Shown here: positions 1 to 5,457 of the stretch, one piece after another | How positions within the stretch are numbered: the first letter of the stretch is position 1 | Layout: every line of letters starts with the position of its first letter | NCBI GenBank assembly: GCA_943325485.2 | Contig: CALPPP020000081.1 | Coordinates: 1 to 6,113 of the forward strand | DNA length: 6,113 nt | Reading direction: 5' to 3' | From: Rickettsia typhi | Lineage (GTDB): Bacteria; Pseudomonadota; Gammaproteobacteria; Burkholderiales; Burkholderiaceae_C | Made by a program: the position numbers and the translations under genes | Notes under the pieces: generated by a model | Seen by the model: the letters and a program-made list of their open reading frames with translations, nothing else | Database searches by the model: none | What the model was told of the DNA's origin: nothing

Positions 1-95
1 AAATCGTCGATGTGGTTGCGCTTGACCGTCACCGGCTCGGTGCTGAGCTGGGTGGTGGGTGCGTTGGCAGTGTCGACGGAATCGGCGGGTTTCAT
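1..95 (-). CDS. 5' end of an unidentified gene directly downstream of pilP (slot of the PilQ-type assembly ATPase)
   Basis: An ATG at 95-93 overlaps the pilP TGA (92-94) as ATGA, and the frame stays open for 31 codons to the window edge. The visible start is MKPADSVDTANAPTTQ followed by LSTEPVTVKRNHIDD. It is hydrophilic, with no signal peptide or membrane segment, which suits a cytoplasmic protein. No domain is visible in so short a stretch. In R64-type pilus operons the gene after pilP is pilQ, the GspE/PilB-family ATPase that powers pilus assembly, so that is the leading guess, made from position alone. The ATGA overlap and the lack of a clear Shine-Dalgarno sequence suggest translational coupling to pilP. 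Confidence 0.55.
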   Translation of the reverse strand, partial: MKPADSVDTANAPTTQLSTEPVTVKRNHIDD

Positions 96-706
96 TTCAG
101 GCCGGGGGGTGTAGGTGGCTGTTCTTGAGGGGGCGCTTTAGCCACTTCTGGCAACATCTGGCTTGGCATGATGTTGGGCAGGTCTTGCATCATCATGGCG
201 AGTTCAGAATTGCTGGGGTCGCGCTGTTTGCTGGGGGCGTGACTGAGCGACTTGGGCAGGCCCGCGGCATAGCGCTCTAGGCAGGCACCGGGCAGGGGGG
301 CTGGCAAAAACAGGCTCTTTTTCTTGGCATCGGCTTTGGCGTCGCTGGACACCAAATACAAACCACCAGGGCCATAGCGCTCTACCTGCCAAGGGCCAAT
401 CTCGCGGTCGCCCTGCGACAAGTGCAGCACATGTACCGTTTGTTTGTAAATCACCTCGGCCATCAGTTGGTTATTCACGCCGGTTAGCGTCCACAGCATG
501 GGAGGGGGCAAAGACACAGGTTTTTTGTTGACTGCTGCTACCTTGGGCTCGGGTGGAGGGTTAAGCCCCAATGCTTGCTTGTGCTTGGCCTGTTTGACCA
601 TGTCACCCAAGGTTTTGGCCTTCGGTGTTTCTGCCTGCCCGCTGGTCAGCCACAGGCTGCTCAACACGATCAACAAGGTTTTATGGAATGAAGTCAGAGC
701 GGACAT
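92..706 (-). CDS. pilP: type IVb pilus biogenesis protein PilP
   Basis: This 204-residue protein is probably periplasmic. Residues 1-25 form a signal peptide (basic start, hydrophobic LLIVLSSLWL, cleavage near SGQA|E). Residues about 66-126 resemble the small beta-rich core of the PilP family of R64-type pili, with an L-T-G-V start, a central Q-G-D and then G-P-W-Q-V. The tail from about 155 is rich in Pro, Gln and Met, ends PPTPPGLK, and looks disordered. PilP proteins are thought to link the inner-membrane complex with the secretin; the exact role is not settled. The start overlaps the end of the PilO2 gene by 26 bases and has its own Shine-Dalgarno (GGAG, 6 bases upstream). The stop overlaps the next gene. 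The assignment rests on the domain pattern plus its place right after pilN and pilO. Confidence 0.82.
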   Translation of the reverse strand: MSALTSFHKTLLIVLSSLWLTSGQAETPKAKTLGDMVKQAKHKQALGLNPPPEPKVAAVNKKPVSLPPPMLWTLTGVNNQLMAEVIYKQTVHVLHLSQGDREIGPWQVERYGPGGLYLVSSDAKADAKKKSLFLPAPLPGACLERYAAGLPKSLSHAPSKQRDPSNSELAMMMQDLPNIMPSQMLPEVAKAPPQEQPPTPPGLK

Positions 707-1955
707 AGTAGTCTCCGGTCAATTGGTAAGTAGCACCTAGGGTGGTTTTAAACAGCGTCACCGTGGCGTAGGGCGGTATCACCAAGTCGCTGGATACGGT
801 CAGGGGCAATTCCGCAGACCAAGTACCTTTCAGCAAGGGTTGCTTCAAGACAGCGGCATCAGCGCCAGACACCCAGATTTGGGGTTTGTCCACCTGCACA
901 TTGCGTGCGCCCAACAGGCTCAGGTCTTGCAGCCATGAAGAGACACCACGAAAGCCTTCGGCTGCTTGCAGCAAGTCGGCGGTTTTTTCATAGTGGCGCT
1001 CGACTGTTTGGGGTGGCGTGGCGTGGCTGGTGTGCAAGTGGTGGGTGAGCGCATCTTTGTCAACCGGAAGATGCTTAGCCGTGCTGGCTCTCACGGGCAA
1101 TTTGGCAAAAAAATCGTCCACGCTGCCGAACTGACGCCTCCAGTCGGCACTGCACAACTCGGCTTTGCACTCGATTTGGGTCAGCACCCAGCCTTGGTGC
1201 GACAGCGGTAACTGGTTGCTCAACTGCACCCACGCTTGGTACAAGGCTTGGCCTTGCATGGGCAGGGCCTGTATTTGCTGCGCCGCATGTTGGTTATAAG
1301 CCGGATTGGGGTCGATCACGGTGGGGACAGGCACAGGCAAATTCGCTAAGGTGTTTGCACGGTCTTGCTGCTGCCAGTAATAAAACCCGCCCATGCAGCC
1401 CAGCATCAACAGCAAGACTGCGCCTATATATATGAGCGCTCTCAAGCTGGGGATTTTTTTCAGACGGGAATCAGCGCTGGGTTGATCGAAGACTGTTTGT
1501 GCGCTGAGCCTCTCTTCGTCAGCCAGCAGCCCCAGGTCGCCCACACGTCGCACCACCTCGCCTTGTTGGATGGCCTCGAACTCCTCGATCAGGTCTTGCG
1601 CTTCAGCCAAGCTGCCGATGAAGTCGAAACCAGACAAGGGGCGACGGTCGTTCAAAGCCACCACGGCCACGCGCTGTTCGGCCATGCCAAACACAAACAA
1701 CTCTAGGCCGCCGTTGCTCCACTGACTGGCCAAGTGCAGGGCCGCCGAGTGCATGGGCTGGCGGGCCTGCTCAATGCCGCTGCACAAGCCCACCACGTCT
1801 TGCAAACCGCTGGAGACATACCATTGCATGCCTTCGCGGCGCATCTGCGACAAGGTGGAGCGCACCAATTTTTCGGCCGGTTGCAGCATGCGCCACTCCA
1901 TGCCCAACACGAAGCGATGTTGGTCAAAGCGCACCCATAAAGCGTTTTGGTTCAT
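681..1955 (-). CDS. pilO2: type IVb pilus protein PilO2 (pilin accessory protein PilO)
   Basis: This 424-residue bitopic inner-membrane protein has one transmembrane helix at about 171-193 (ALIYIGAVLLLMLGCMGGFYYW) set between a cytoplasmic and a periplasmic domain. The N-terminal 165 residues (starting MNQNALWVRFDQHRFVLGMEW) look like the actin-like/PilL-type cytoplasmic part of the PAP_PilO family. The periplasmic part contains C263-x4-C268 followed by SADWRRQFG, matching the paired cysteines then aromatic/Trp pattern that I associate with this family; a disulfide is likely. In R64-type systems PilO is needed for thin-pilus assembly at the inner membrane. The ATG lies 4 bases after the pilN stop without an obvious Shine-Dalgarno sequence, so coupled translation is likely. 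The length is near that expected for the family. The 3' end overlaps pilP by 26 bases. Confidence 0.85.
   Translation of the reverse strand: MNQNALWVRFDQHRFVLGMEWRMLQPAEKLVRSTLSQMRREGMQWYVSSGLQDVVGLCSGIEQARQPMHSAALHLASQWSNGGLELFVFGMAEQRVAVVALNDRRPLSGFDFIGSLAEAQDLIEEFEAIQQGEVVRRVGDLGLLADEERLSAQTVFDQPSADSRLKKIPSLRALIYIGAVLLLMLGCMGGFYYWQQQDRANTLANLPVPVPTVIDPNPAYNQHAAQQIQALPMQGQALYQAWVQLSNQLPLSHQGWVLTQIECKAELCSADWRRQFGSVDDFFAKLPVRASTAKHLPVDKDALTHHLHTSHATPPQTVERHYEKTADLLQAAEGFRGVSSWLQDLSLLGARNVQVDKPQIWVSGADAAVLKQPLLKGTWSAELPLTVSSDLVIPPYATVTLFKTTLGATYQLTGDYYVRSDFIP
713..718 (-). promoter_or_regulatory. Shine-Dalgarno of pilP inside the pilO2 3' end
   Basis: CCGGAG on the minus strand ends 6 bases before the pilP ATG at 706 and lies within the last codons of the PilO2 gene. 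It supports this ATG as the pilP start despite the 26-base overlap. Confidence 0.65.
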
Positions 1956-1959
1956 GGTG

Positions 1960-3633
1960 CTATTGGTCTAGCAAGCGGGGGGTGATGAGCACCACGGTGG
2001 TGGTGCGCTCCTTGGTGCCTTTGCGAGAGCCGGGCAGATTTTGAACCAAGGGGTCCACCTGCTCGCTGTTCAAGGCCTCAGCGTCAAAGCCGCTGAGCAC
2101 AATGGTTTCGTTGGACTTGGCCACCAAGCGCTGCAGCACCCCAAAGTTGGCGATGCTGGGTTGCTGGATGGTTTGCAAGCTGGCCCCGCTGCCCGAGTTG
2201 AAGGAGGTCAGCGATTTGAGCGAACTCAAGGACAAACCGCATTCGACCAGCACATGGTTGGAGTCCAGCAAGATGGGCAGCAAGGTCAGCGAAAAACCAG
2301 TGGTGAATTCGCCTGGTGTGAGGGTGGCGCCACCATAGGTGTTGCCGCTGCTGCCCACGGTGTTGATGATGGTGGGCGTGACCGATTTCAAATAGCTTTG
2401 CGTGGTTTGGCTGCCCACCGGCACGGGTTGGCGATTGACGGTGGTGACCACGGTGGAATAGGCCGAGCTGACCCGCCCGAACCTCTCCAGCGCTTGGAAC
2501 AGCAATTGGTTGGTGGCCCCCGCGGTATTTCTCAGAACCAAGCCGACGTTGGCGGCCGCGCTGGCGCTGACGACGGGGGTAGGTCCTCGGATTTGCAGCT
2601 GACCCAAGCGCATGGTCTCGGAAACATAGCTCCAATCGATGCCCGATTGAAATTCGTTGCTCAGCGTGACTTGCAAGACCTCCACCGTCATCGCCACTTG
2701 GCGCATCAGGTTTTGGTTCAGGTTTTGGATGTACTGTTCAACCGCCTCGACATTGCGATACGCGTCACGCACGGTGACGGTGCCGGTATTGGGGTCAATC
2801 ACCAACTTGCCGCTGACAGACACCATATTGGCCAGGTTTTTCTCTATGCCGGTCCAGATATTGATGTCGCTGGCGCTGGATGACGAGGCGGTTCCACCTC
2901 CGGTGGAGGTCAGGCTGAGGGAAGACGAGAGTTTTAAGCCGCCGGGCAAGGTTTTCACCGCGATTGTGCGTGACACCACGCGGTAAAAGCGGATGCGCCC
3001 TGACTCATACGACCAGCGCAGGTCTGAGCGCAGCGCCACGTGGTTCAGCAAACCTGCCAAGCTGCCCGAGTAGTTGAGCTCGATGTCGTTTTGGGTGGCA
3101 GGATCGGTGTTTGCGCTTAGGCGGTTACCACCTGCTCGTTGCACACTTTCCAAAATGGATTTATCGCTGGGAGGGGCAAAAGCGGTGGGGATTGCGTTGG
3201 CGGTGGGTGTGGGTGCTGCAGCGGTTGGGGTTGCTTGGGCCATGCCGATGGGCACAAACATAGAGGCAGGCATGGTGGCGTCAGAGGCCACATTGACCGG
3301 AATTTCAGTCGTACGCTCAATCAACTCGGCAATGCTTTTGATGTTGTGTTTGCCAGGGATGCGCAACGTGACCGAGGCAATATGGTTGGGCAGCATTTCG
3401 CTGCGGTCTAAGGGAATGGAGTGAGAGGTAAAGCGCGGTGTTTGGCTGTTGACCACCGAGGGTGTGGGCCCTGGGTAGTTGCGCAGCAAAGCATTGGCTT
3501 GTTCGTTGCGTTTGCTGATGTCATCGTGCGAGGAGGCGATGTGGTTTTCAAACCGCGATAGCGTGCAACCGCTCAGCAACAAGAGGCAGCACAGTCCCCA
3601 AGCGGTGGTCAAGCGAAGCAAAGGTGTTGTCAT
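1960..3633 (-). CDS. pilN: PilN-family type IVb pilus outer-membrane secretin (lipoprotein)
   Basis: This 557-residue protein forms the outer-membrane channel through which the pilus exits. It has a lipoprotein signal (residues 1-22) with lipobox L20-S-G-C23, so Cys23 should be lipidated. Residues about 86-118 and 183-219 look like two halves of an STN/N0-type periplasmic domain (VTLRIPGKHNIKSIAELIE, then IELNYSGSLAGLLNHVALR followed by a W-Y-E..G-R-I-R-F-Y strand). They are separated by an Ala/Pro/Thr-rich insert (about 119-182). A ring-forming N-domain spans about 258-335 (VIDPNTGTVTVRD). The secretin barrel follows, with VTPTIINTVGS, TPGEFTTGFSLTLLPILL, NETIVLSGFD and a final TTTVVLITPRLLDQ. 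Length and layout fit PilN of R64 and BfpB/TcpC relatives. It starts 7 bases after the upstream TcpQ-like gene with no clear Shine-Dalgarno sequence, so coupling is likely. Confidence 0.93.
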   Translation of the reverse strand: MTTPLLRLTTAWGLCCLLLLSGCTLSRFENHIASSHDDISKRNEQANALLRNYPGPTPSVVNSQTPRFTSHSIPLDRSEMLPNHIASVTLRIPGKHNIKSIAELIERTTEIPVNVASDATMPASMFVPIGMAQATPTAAAPTPTANAIPTAFAPPSDKSILESVQRAGGNRLSANTDPATQNDIELNYSGSLAGLLNHVALRSDLRWSYESGRIRFYRVVSRTIAVKTLPGGLKLSSSLSLTSTGGGTASSSSASDINIWTGIEKNLANMVSVSGKLVIDPNTGTVTVRDAYRNVEAVEQYIQNLNQNLMRQVAMTVEVLQVTLSNEFQSGIDWSYVSETMRLGQLQIRGPTPVVSASAAANVGLVLRNTAGATNQLLFQALERFGRVSSAYSTVVTTVNRQPVPVGSQTTQSYLKSVTPTIINTVGSSGNTYGGATLTPGEFTTGFSLTLLPILLDSNHVLVECGLSLSSLKSLTSFNSGSGASLQTIQQPSIANFGVLQRLVAKSNETIVLSGFDAEALNSEQVDPLVQNLPGSRKGTKERTTTVVLITPRLLDQ

Positions 3634-3640
3634 GGTGGTT

Positions 3641-4600
3641 TCAGCGTGCGAAGGGGTCTTGGTGGCGAATGATGCTGATGACGCGGGTGGCGTCGTTCAT
3701 CACGGCCTGCAAGGGAAAGTCGGTGCTAGCCAAAGAGTTCATCACCAACTGAATGGCAGCCGTGAAGCTGCCTTCGATACTGATTTGCGCTTGGATGGGG
3801 AAGTCACGTTCGGCTTCCCACATCAGCTGCCAGTTAGCCATTTGCGTCCAGCGGCTGATGCTGTGGTAGAGGGTTTTGTCTTGGGTTTGCAAAGACCAAA
3901 TGGACGAAGGCTCGTCCTCTGGTAGTCGCACGGCGCTGGTTGCGCCTGTCGGGTTGGGGAGTGTGGGTTTGGCTGACTTGGCCCACTCTATCGATATCTC
4001 GAATTCGTCAGCTGGTGCTTGTGCGCTGAGTTCTTTTTTCTTTTCGCCAGAGCCACCTGCATTGGGTTTGTCAGGTATGTCTGGTTTGATGGAAGGGGCA
4101 GGCCCTGAAGGTTTGGCGCCAGCTTGCAAGGGCGCGATGATGAACAGGCCTTGCGAGGCGGTGATGCCAAAGCGCTTGTGTTGCAAGGCTTGGGTAAACA
4201 TGTCCCAGGCCACCAACGGTGTCACCGCTTGGCTGCTTTGCAGGGTGAGCAAGCCTTCCACACGGGTGTCCACCACCACTTGACGACCTGTCATCGCCCC
4301 CAAACTGCGGGCCACGGTGGCGATGTCGCTGTTGATGAACTGCAACCAGACCATGCCACTCACCGCGGTGGTGGGGGTCAGACCCGATGCGCTTGGTGCA
4401 CCTGCTTTTCCACCCGGGCCCCCTGCTGCTTCTCCCTTGGCGCCCGTCCCGCCAGCAGCAGGTGTCCCTGCAGGCGTGGCGCGAAAGGGCACGATCTGCG
4501 CTGGCGCACCTGGCGCGACCTGCGCCAAGGCTTGCCAGCTCAAACCCACTGCCAGCAACGCCGCCAGGAGTAAACCGTGCGAACCAAGGGTGAATTTCAT
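3641..4600 (-). CDS. periplasmic secretin-partner protein: GspD-N0-like domain plus TcpQ/PilL-type C-terminal domain
   Basis: This 319-residue exported protein has a signal peptide at 1-26 (LLLAALLAVGL core, cleavage near ALA|Q). A low-complexity Gly/Ala/Pro linker covers about 28-75. Residues about 82-158 closely resemble the N0 domain of type II secretins: V-W-L-Q-F-I-N-S-D-I-A-T-V, then MTGRQVVVDTRVEG, TLQSSQAVTP and GLFIIAPLQAG. A Pro/Lys-rich linker follows. Residues about 233-312 (SIWSLQTQDKTLYHSISRW, NWQLMWEAERDFPI, then a G-S-F-T-A-A-I-Q-L-V-M helix and V-I-S-I-I) match the TcpQ C-terminal domain, also found at the end of R64 PilL. In Vibrio cholerae TcpQ stabilises and localises the secretin TcpC. 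Placement directly before pilN suggests the same job here. The separate N0-like domain is notable. The start is 6 bases after the pilin stop. R64 PilL is the nearest named counterpart, but the N-terminal half looks different, so no symbol is given. Confidence 0.82.
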   Translation of the reverse strand: MKFTLGSHGLLLAALLAVGLSWQALAQVAPGAPAQIVPFRATPAGTPAAGGTGAKGEAAGGPGGKAGAPSASGLTPTTAVSGMVWLQFINSDIATVARSLGAMTGRQVVVDTRVEGLLTLQSSQAVTPLVAWDMFTQALQHKRFGITASQGLFIIAPLQAGAKPSGPAPSIKPDIPDKPNAGGSGEKKKELSAQAPADEFEISIEWAKSAKPTLPNPTGATSAVRLPEDEPSSIWSLQTQDKTLYHSISRWTQMANWQLMWEAERDFPIQAQISIEGSFTAAIQLVMNSLASTDFPLQAVMNDATRVISIIRHQDPFAR

Positions 4601-4606
4601 GGTCGC

Positions 4607-5215
4607 TTAGGGTCTCACTACAAACGACATACCGACCGTGGTGCCGCTTGCACATCTTGCGCCAAGGTTCGATAAGTTGAGTGCTGCACCAGAGGCCTTA
4701 ACCACGTCACCAGAGGAAACGTTGCTTACCCCTGTGCTGACAAGGTTGCTAACCCAAATAGAGTCAGCCAAATTGGCCAGTCCCACTGCAATATCAGCAC
4801 AGACTTGGGTTGGAATCGCTGTCAATGTGTAAATTGCGCCTGTATTTTGAGTAACACCGTGATTTGCGTTGTCACCGTTGGCGCTGACAAACTCACTAGC
4901 AGTGCCACTGGTACCAAACGCATTGAATACTGAGCTTCCAAAAACTCTGGTGCTCGGGAAAAGGCCCAAACCAATACCCCCCGCGGTGCTCAGACCAGGT
5001 GTTGAAGCCGTAGTTGACACATAGGCTTGGAGCCGAGTCAAGGTCCTGCCTGAGTCTTCCAGTTGAGTATTGGCTTTATTGCTTCTCAGCACGGAGGTGA
5101 TACCCACAATTCCAGAGACGATCAAAATCGCGATGATGGTCAGCGCAATCGACAGTTCCACAATGGTGTAACCACCCTGCTTGGGTTTGACGGCAATAGG
5201 TTGTATTTCATTCAT
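4607..5215 (-). CDS. pilS: type IVb prepilin, PilS-like major pilin
   Basis: This 202-residue pilus subunit precursor has a 15-residue positively charged leader (MNEIQPIAVKPKQGG) ending in Gly-Gly. It is followed by mature YTIVELSIALTIIAILIVSG, with Glu at +5: a class III signal for the prepilin peptidase and the N-terminal assembly helix. Tyr at +1 rather than Phe fits type IVb rather than IVa. After the helix come a conserved-looking amphipathic stretch (TSVLRSNKANTQLEDSGRTL) and a Ser/Thr/Gly-rich head. Two cysteines (139 and 188) probably form the C-terminal D-region disulfide. An in-frame ATG lies at 5221, two codons earlier, but the GGGAG touches that codon and sits 6 bases from the ATG at 5215, so 5215 is chosen. 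It is the first gene of the operon. Base composition is visibly less GC-rich than in the genes that follow. A minor pilin is a less likely alternative. Confidence 0.88.
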   Translation of the reverse strand: MNEIQPIAVKPKQGGYTIVELSIALTIIAILIVSGIVGITSVLRSNKANTQLEDSGRTLTRLQAYVSTTASTPGLSTAGGIGLGLFPSTRVFGSSVFNAFGTSGTASEFVSANGDNANHGVTQNTGAIYTLTAIPTQVCADIAVGLANLADSIWVSNLVSTGVSNVSSGDVVKASGAALNLSNLGARCASGTTVGMSFVVRP

Positions 5216-5221
5216 GAGCAT

Positions 5222-5226
5222 CTCCC
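5222..5226 (-). promoter_or_regulatory. Shine-Dalgarno of the pilin gene; decides its start
   Basis: GGGAG on the minus strand lies 6 bases before the ATG at 5215 and directly abuts the in-frame ATG at 5221. Only the second spacing allows normal initiation. It is the strongest ribosome site in the operon, as expected for an abundantly made subunit. Confidence 0.75.
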
Positions 5227-5252
5227 GTTGGTTGTAAAGTGTTAATCTGACA

Positions 5253-5278
5253 AAATGATTAATACCTATTAATCATTT
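5253..5278. promoter_or_regulatory. perfect AT-rich palindrome upstream of the pilin gene, candidate operator
   Basis: The arms AAATGATTAATA and TATTAATCATTT are exact 12-base reverse complements around a central CC. The site lies 38 bases upstream of the chosen pilin ATG. A further TTAATC copy at 5242-5247 repeats the arm core (GATTAA at 5257-5262, TTAATC at 5269-5274). With almost no G or C and a two-base centre it does not look like an intrinsic terminator. It sits upstream of both divergent genes, so a binding site for a dimeric regulator of the pilus operon is the best guess. The regulator is unknown. Confidence 0.5.
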
Positions 5279-5286
5279 AAATTCAA
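5259..5286 (-). promoter_or_regulatory. tentative sigma-70 promoter of the pilus operon
   Basis: On the minus strand TTGAAT (5286-5281), a 16-base spacer and TATTAA (5264-5259) each match 4 of 6 consensus positions. This would start the transcript near 5252, about 37 bases before the ATG. The AT-rich palindrome covers the spacer and -10, which would suit repression. The match is weak in very AT-rich DNA, where chance hits are common. No sigma-54 GG-N10-GC pattern was found here. Confidence 0.25.
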
Positions 5287-5404
5287 ATATAACCCATAAG
5301 TAGTTAAAAAATACAATTTTTCATGCAAATTGTTATTTATTAACGACTTAAGAGAATTTTTTAAAGTAAATCAGGCCTCATGGACTAAGAATGCGGCATC
5401 GAGA

Positions 5405-5426
5405 TTGACGTTTACGTCAACGTCAA
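5405..5426. promoter_or_regulatory. palindromic ACGT-repeat operator upstream of the carboxylase gene (LiuR/LiuQ-type candidate)
   Basis: TTGACGT (5405-5411) and ACGTCAA (5414-5420) are exact inverted copies two bases apart. A further CGTCAA (5421-5426) makes the 22-base whole match its own reverse complement at 20 of 22 positions. ACGT recurs three times every 6 bases (5408, 5414, 5420). Leucine/isovalerate (liu) genes of proteobacteria are known to be controlled by LiuR (MerR family) and, in some betaproteobacteria, LiuQ (TetR family), which bind palindromic sites upstream of these genes. Assigning this site to either regulator is inference from gene context and motif look. Confidence 0.55.
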
Positions 5427-5433
5427 CTAAAGT
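5405..5433 (+). promoter_or_regulatory. candidate promoter of the methylcrotonyl-CoA carboxylase gene
   Basis: TTGACG (5405-5410, 5 of 6 to the -35 consensus), a 17-base spacer and TAAAGT (5428-5433, 4 of 6 to the -10) would start transcription near 5440, about 18 bases before the ATG. The palindromic operator fills the -35 and most of the spacer, an arrangement that suits control of initiation. The resulting short leader shows no clear Shine-Dalgarno sequence. Confidence 0.38.
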
Positions 5434-5457
5434 CGCTTTTTCACTTTTTGGCCTGTC

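Noticed and set aside
1422..1434. TATATATATG run inside pilO2 as a promoter
   Set aside because: It falls within the coding sequence of the transmembrane helix (I-Y-I codons), with no downstream gene on the plus strand to serve.
2041..2883. Long plus-strand open frame (280 codons) opposite pilN
   Set aside because: It lies wholly antisense to a well-supported secretin gene, has no recognisable domain, and its His/Gln/Gly-rich translation is typical of a reverse-strand shadow of GC-rich coding DNA.
3876..4283. Plus-strand open frame opposite the N0/TcpQ gene
   Set aside because: Antisense shadow; the minus strand carries a signal peptide and two recognisable domains across the same stretch.
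4380..4455. Gly/Ala/Pro-rich stretch of the N0/TcpQ protein as a collagen-like repeat
   Set aside because: The Gly spacing is not a regular triplet and there is no repeat unit at the DNA level; it is better described as a flexible linker.
5253..5278. Palindrome read as an intrinsic terminator
   Set aside because: The stem is almost all A-T with a two-base centre, and it lies upstream of both divergent genes, where there is no transcript to end.
5314..5332. Short dyad CAATTT-N7-AAATTG in the intergenic region
   Set aside because: Six-base AT arms are expected by chance in such AT-rich DNA; there is no further support.
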